Below, in pieces: positions 8,361-10,197 of a stretch of DNA of 10,197 nt. The stretch spans positions 1 to 10,197 of the forward strand of contig MU120006.1 of assembly GCA_014904845.1 (NCBI GenBank), given 5' to 3'. The stretch's first letter is position 1. Every line of letters starts with the position of its first letter. The notes beneath the pieces are model-generated. The model was given only the letters and a program-made list of their open reading frames with translations, made no database searches and had not been told where the DNA came from. The stretch is from Acephala macrosclerotiorum (taxonomy: Eukaryota; Ascomycota; Leotiomycetes; Helotiales; Mollisiaceae). Made by a program: the position numbers and the translations under genes.

Positions 8361-9720
8361 AATTTCTCGTAATATATTAAATTCAATTATTTAATAATTA
8401 TTACGTTTCAATTTCAATTTTATATATTTATTCGAATTTTTTTAAATTCGTTATTAGAAATTTTTCTTTGAATTCGTTTTTTTTTTCAAAATTTATAAAA
8501 AATTAATAAAAATTTATAAATATACAAAAAATAATTCAAATGATTTTTTTATAATTTTCTATTATTTTTATTGTAACGTGAAATTCAAATTTTTTTTTTT
8601 TCAAAATAAAAATTATAAAAAATTTTATATTTTTTAAAAATATTATTTCTAGTTTTTTAAAATAATATACGATAATATAATTTATATCAATATTAATAAA
8701 ATTTATTACGTTTTATAAAAATATATTTTCTTTTTCAAAATAAAATAAAAACTTTTAAAATACGTTTTAAATTATTTTATTTGTTTTAAAATTAAATTAA
8801 AATATATTTTATTATAAAAAAATTTATAATAGATTAAATATTCTATAAAATTTCTTTTAATAATTTATATAAATTTCATAGAAAATTTATTAATTTTTAA
8901 AAAAAAAAAAATAATATAATTTTTATTTTTATTTGTAAAATTATTAAATATATTCGATATTTAATTAAAAAAAAATTTAAATAATAAAAAATTAAATTAT
9001 TATATATTTTAAAAATATTTAAAACAATTAAAACTTTTTTAATATTTTTATTTTAAATTGTAATTTTAAATTTATATTTAATTTTTAAATTAAAATTTTT
9101 ATTTTAATATAAATTAAATTAATTTTTATAATCGTATATTATTTTTTTGTAAACAATTAAATAAAATAAATAATTTAAATTTTTATATATACTTTTTATT
9201 GTATATTTAATTCTATATAAATATTTTTATAAATATATTTATCGAATTTTTTTCTACGAATTATTATATAATAAAATCGCTAAAATTACTTTTTTTAATT
9301 TTATAATCGATTTAAATTATATTGAATATTGAAAATATTTATACAAAAAAATTATAAATATTATAAAATTTATATAAACGAAAATAAAAATATATTATAA
9401 TTAATATTACATTTTTTTAAATTTTAATAATTATATATATTTTACAATTAATAAAAAATATAAAAAAAAAATATTATTTTTAAAATTATATTAAATTTTT
9501 TTTTTAATAAATTTAAATCGTTTAAAATTAAATATAAAATAAATATTTTATTTCAAAATAATTTTTTTTACGAATTTAAATTTTTTTCGTAATTTATTAA
9601 TATTTATTTTATTATTTCAATCGAATATTTTAAATTAATACTTGAAAACTTTTATAAACGTTTTTAATTAAAATTAAATTTAATTACAATTAATAATAAA
9701 AAATATTATATTATTAAAAA

Positions 9721-9752
9721 AATTTTAATTAAAAAAAATTTTAATTAAAAAA
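9721..9752. repeat. 16-bp tandem duplication
   Basis: The unit aattttaattaaaaaa occurs twice head to tail. It is a short local duplication in low-complexity DNA. Confidence 0.7.
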
Positions 9753-10026
9753 ATAAATTTTTTTTTTTTTATTAAATTAAATAATAAAATTATTATAATA
9801 TTAAATTTTTAACGACGTTTTACATTTTGTAATATATTAAAAAAAAACAAATAAAAATTTAATTTAATATTTTTATTTAAAATTATATTTAAAATTATTT
9901 TAAAAAATTAAAAATTAAAAAAAAAAAAAAAAATTAAATTTTTTTTTAAACTTTTTTAATATTTATATAATTAATAAATTAAAAAATAAAATAAAAATTA
10001 TAAATTTTTAAAAATAATATTTAAAT

Positions 10027-10054
10027 ATATATTAATTATTATATATTAATTATT
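10027..10054. repeat. 14-bp tandem duplication
   Basis: The unit atatattaattatt occurs twice head to tail (10027-10040 and 10041-10054). No further copies are seen. Confidence 0.7.
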
Positions 10055-10197
10055 TTATTAAATTTCAAACGTTTATAAATTAATAAATATATATTTAAAA
10101 AATAATATATTAATTTAATTATTATTAATTTTTTAATTAAATTAAAATTTATTAATATTTTAAATAAATAAAAATAAAAATAATAAAAATAATAATA

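Larger units (their letters stand above)
8361..10197. other. AT-rich tail with no gene seen
   Basis: CpG thins out toward the right end and homopolymers dominate. No frame I sampled is open at a meaningful length, and there is no RNA gene. The 3' LTR of the gypsy element would be expected in this stretch, but I found no long direct repeat with the region 5' of 5125 by eye. Confidence 0.5.

Noticed and set aside
1..10197. Contig assembled from bisulfite- or enzyme-converted reads with methylated CpG kept
   Set aside because: It fits the first 4 kb well (only G to A), so it is not fully excluded there. It cannot explain 4-10 kb, where the gypsy motifs need both C to T and G to A on the same strand, for example GCT read as ATT.
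1..10197. Ciliate-type genetic code with TAA as an amino acid
   Set aside because: Such genomes still use G freely in Glu, Asp and Gly codons. Here G is absent except in CpG, so the TAA codons are better explained by mutation.
1..10197. Mitochondrial or reduced-endosymbiont genome because of extreme AT content
   Set aside because: Those are densely coding with normal Gly, Asp and Glu codons and recognisable tRNA and rRNA genes. None is seen here.
1..10197. tRNA, rRNA, CRISPR array or telomere repeats
   Set aside because: No G-rich stems, spaced identical repeats or telomere-like units are present; the tandem repeats seen are short, AT-only or diverged.
3991..10197. Long terminal repeats of the gypsy element
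   Set aside because: Expected on both sides of pol, but I could not find a matching pair by eye in this low-complexity sequence. A self-alignment in a purine/pyrimidine alphabet would decide.

Overview
The window looks like a heavily mutated, AT-rich block of a eukaryotic genome, most likely from a filamentous fungus. I find no intact gene. Almost every G on the + strand sits in a CpG. I found no GG dinucleotide by eye. From about 4 kb onward most C's are also in CpG. This is what remains if nearly every C outside CpG has become T: on both strands from about 4 kb onward, and mainly on the minus strand (seen as G to A on +) in the first 4 kb. Normal gene finding fails because ATG, Gly, Glu, Asp, Ala, Trp and Gln codons have been rewritten.

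Reading the + strand with A as A-or-G, T as T-or-C, and CpG kept as written, frame +1 between about 7021 and 7980 shows the ordered landmarks of a Ty3/gypsy retrotransposon pol. These are a YIDD reverse transcriptase catalytic box, an LG..VDRFGLST segment, RFIPYY, then an RNase H domain with TDGS, GAVLYQ, TELE, LVW, VYTDHSATV and PGKLH.NADALSR. Spacing fits gypsy pol, and the in-frame TAA codons include positions where Gln or Trp is expected. Two more open-frame blocks lie upstream (5125-5385 frame +1 and 5412-6107 frame +3) and may be the 5' part of the same element; I could not assign them.

Layout: 1-61 is a poly-A edge. 62-3990 is richer in C and strand-asymmetric, with three unusually long stop-poor + frames (438-941, 1949-2422, 2659-3444 with a possible tail to 3990). 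In these the few stops are almost all TAA at roughly tryptophan frequency, as expected if only G to A occurred. A two-copy repeat of about 123 bp (3043-3261) and a dense CpG cluster (3828-3951) lie here. 3991-5124 is an AT desert. 5125-6107 holds the unassigned frames. 6108-6840 is AT-rich with short microsatellites. About 6841-8250 is the gypsy pol relic. 8280-10197 is AT-rich with small repeats and no gene I can support.

The two small conventional ORFs (498-713 and 2060-2245) are parts of the longer stop-poor frames; their TTG starts are probably meaningless. The most interesting point is the mutational signature itself. It resembles fungal repeat-induced point mutation but spares CpG almost completely, whereas the classical process prefers CpA.
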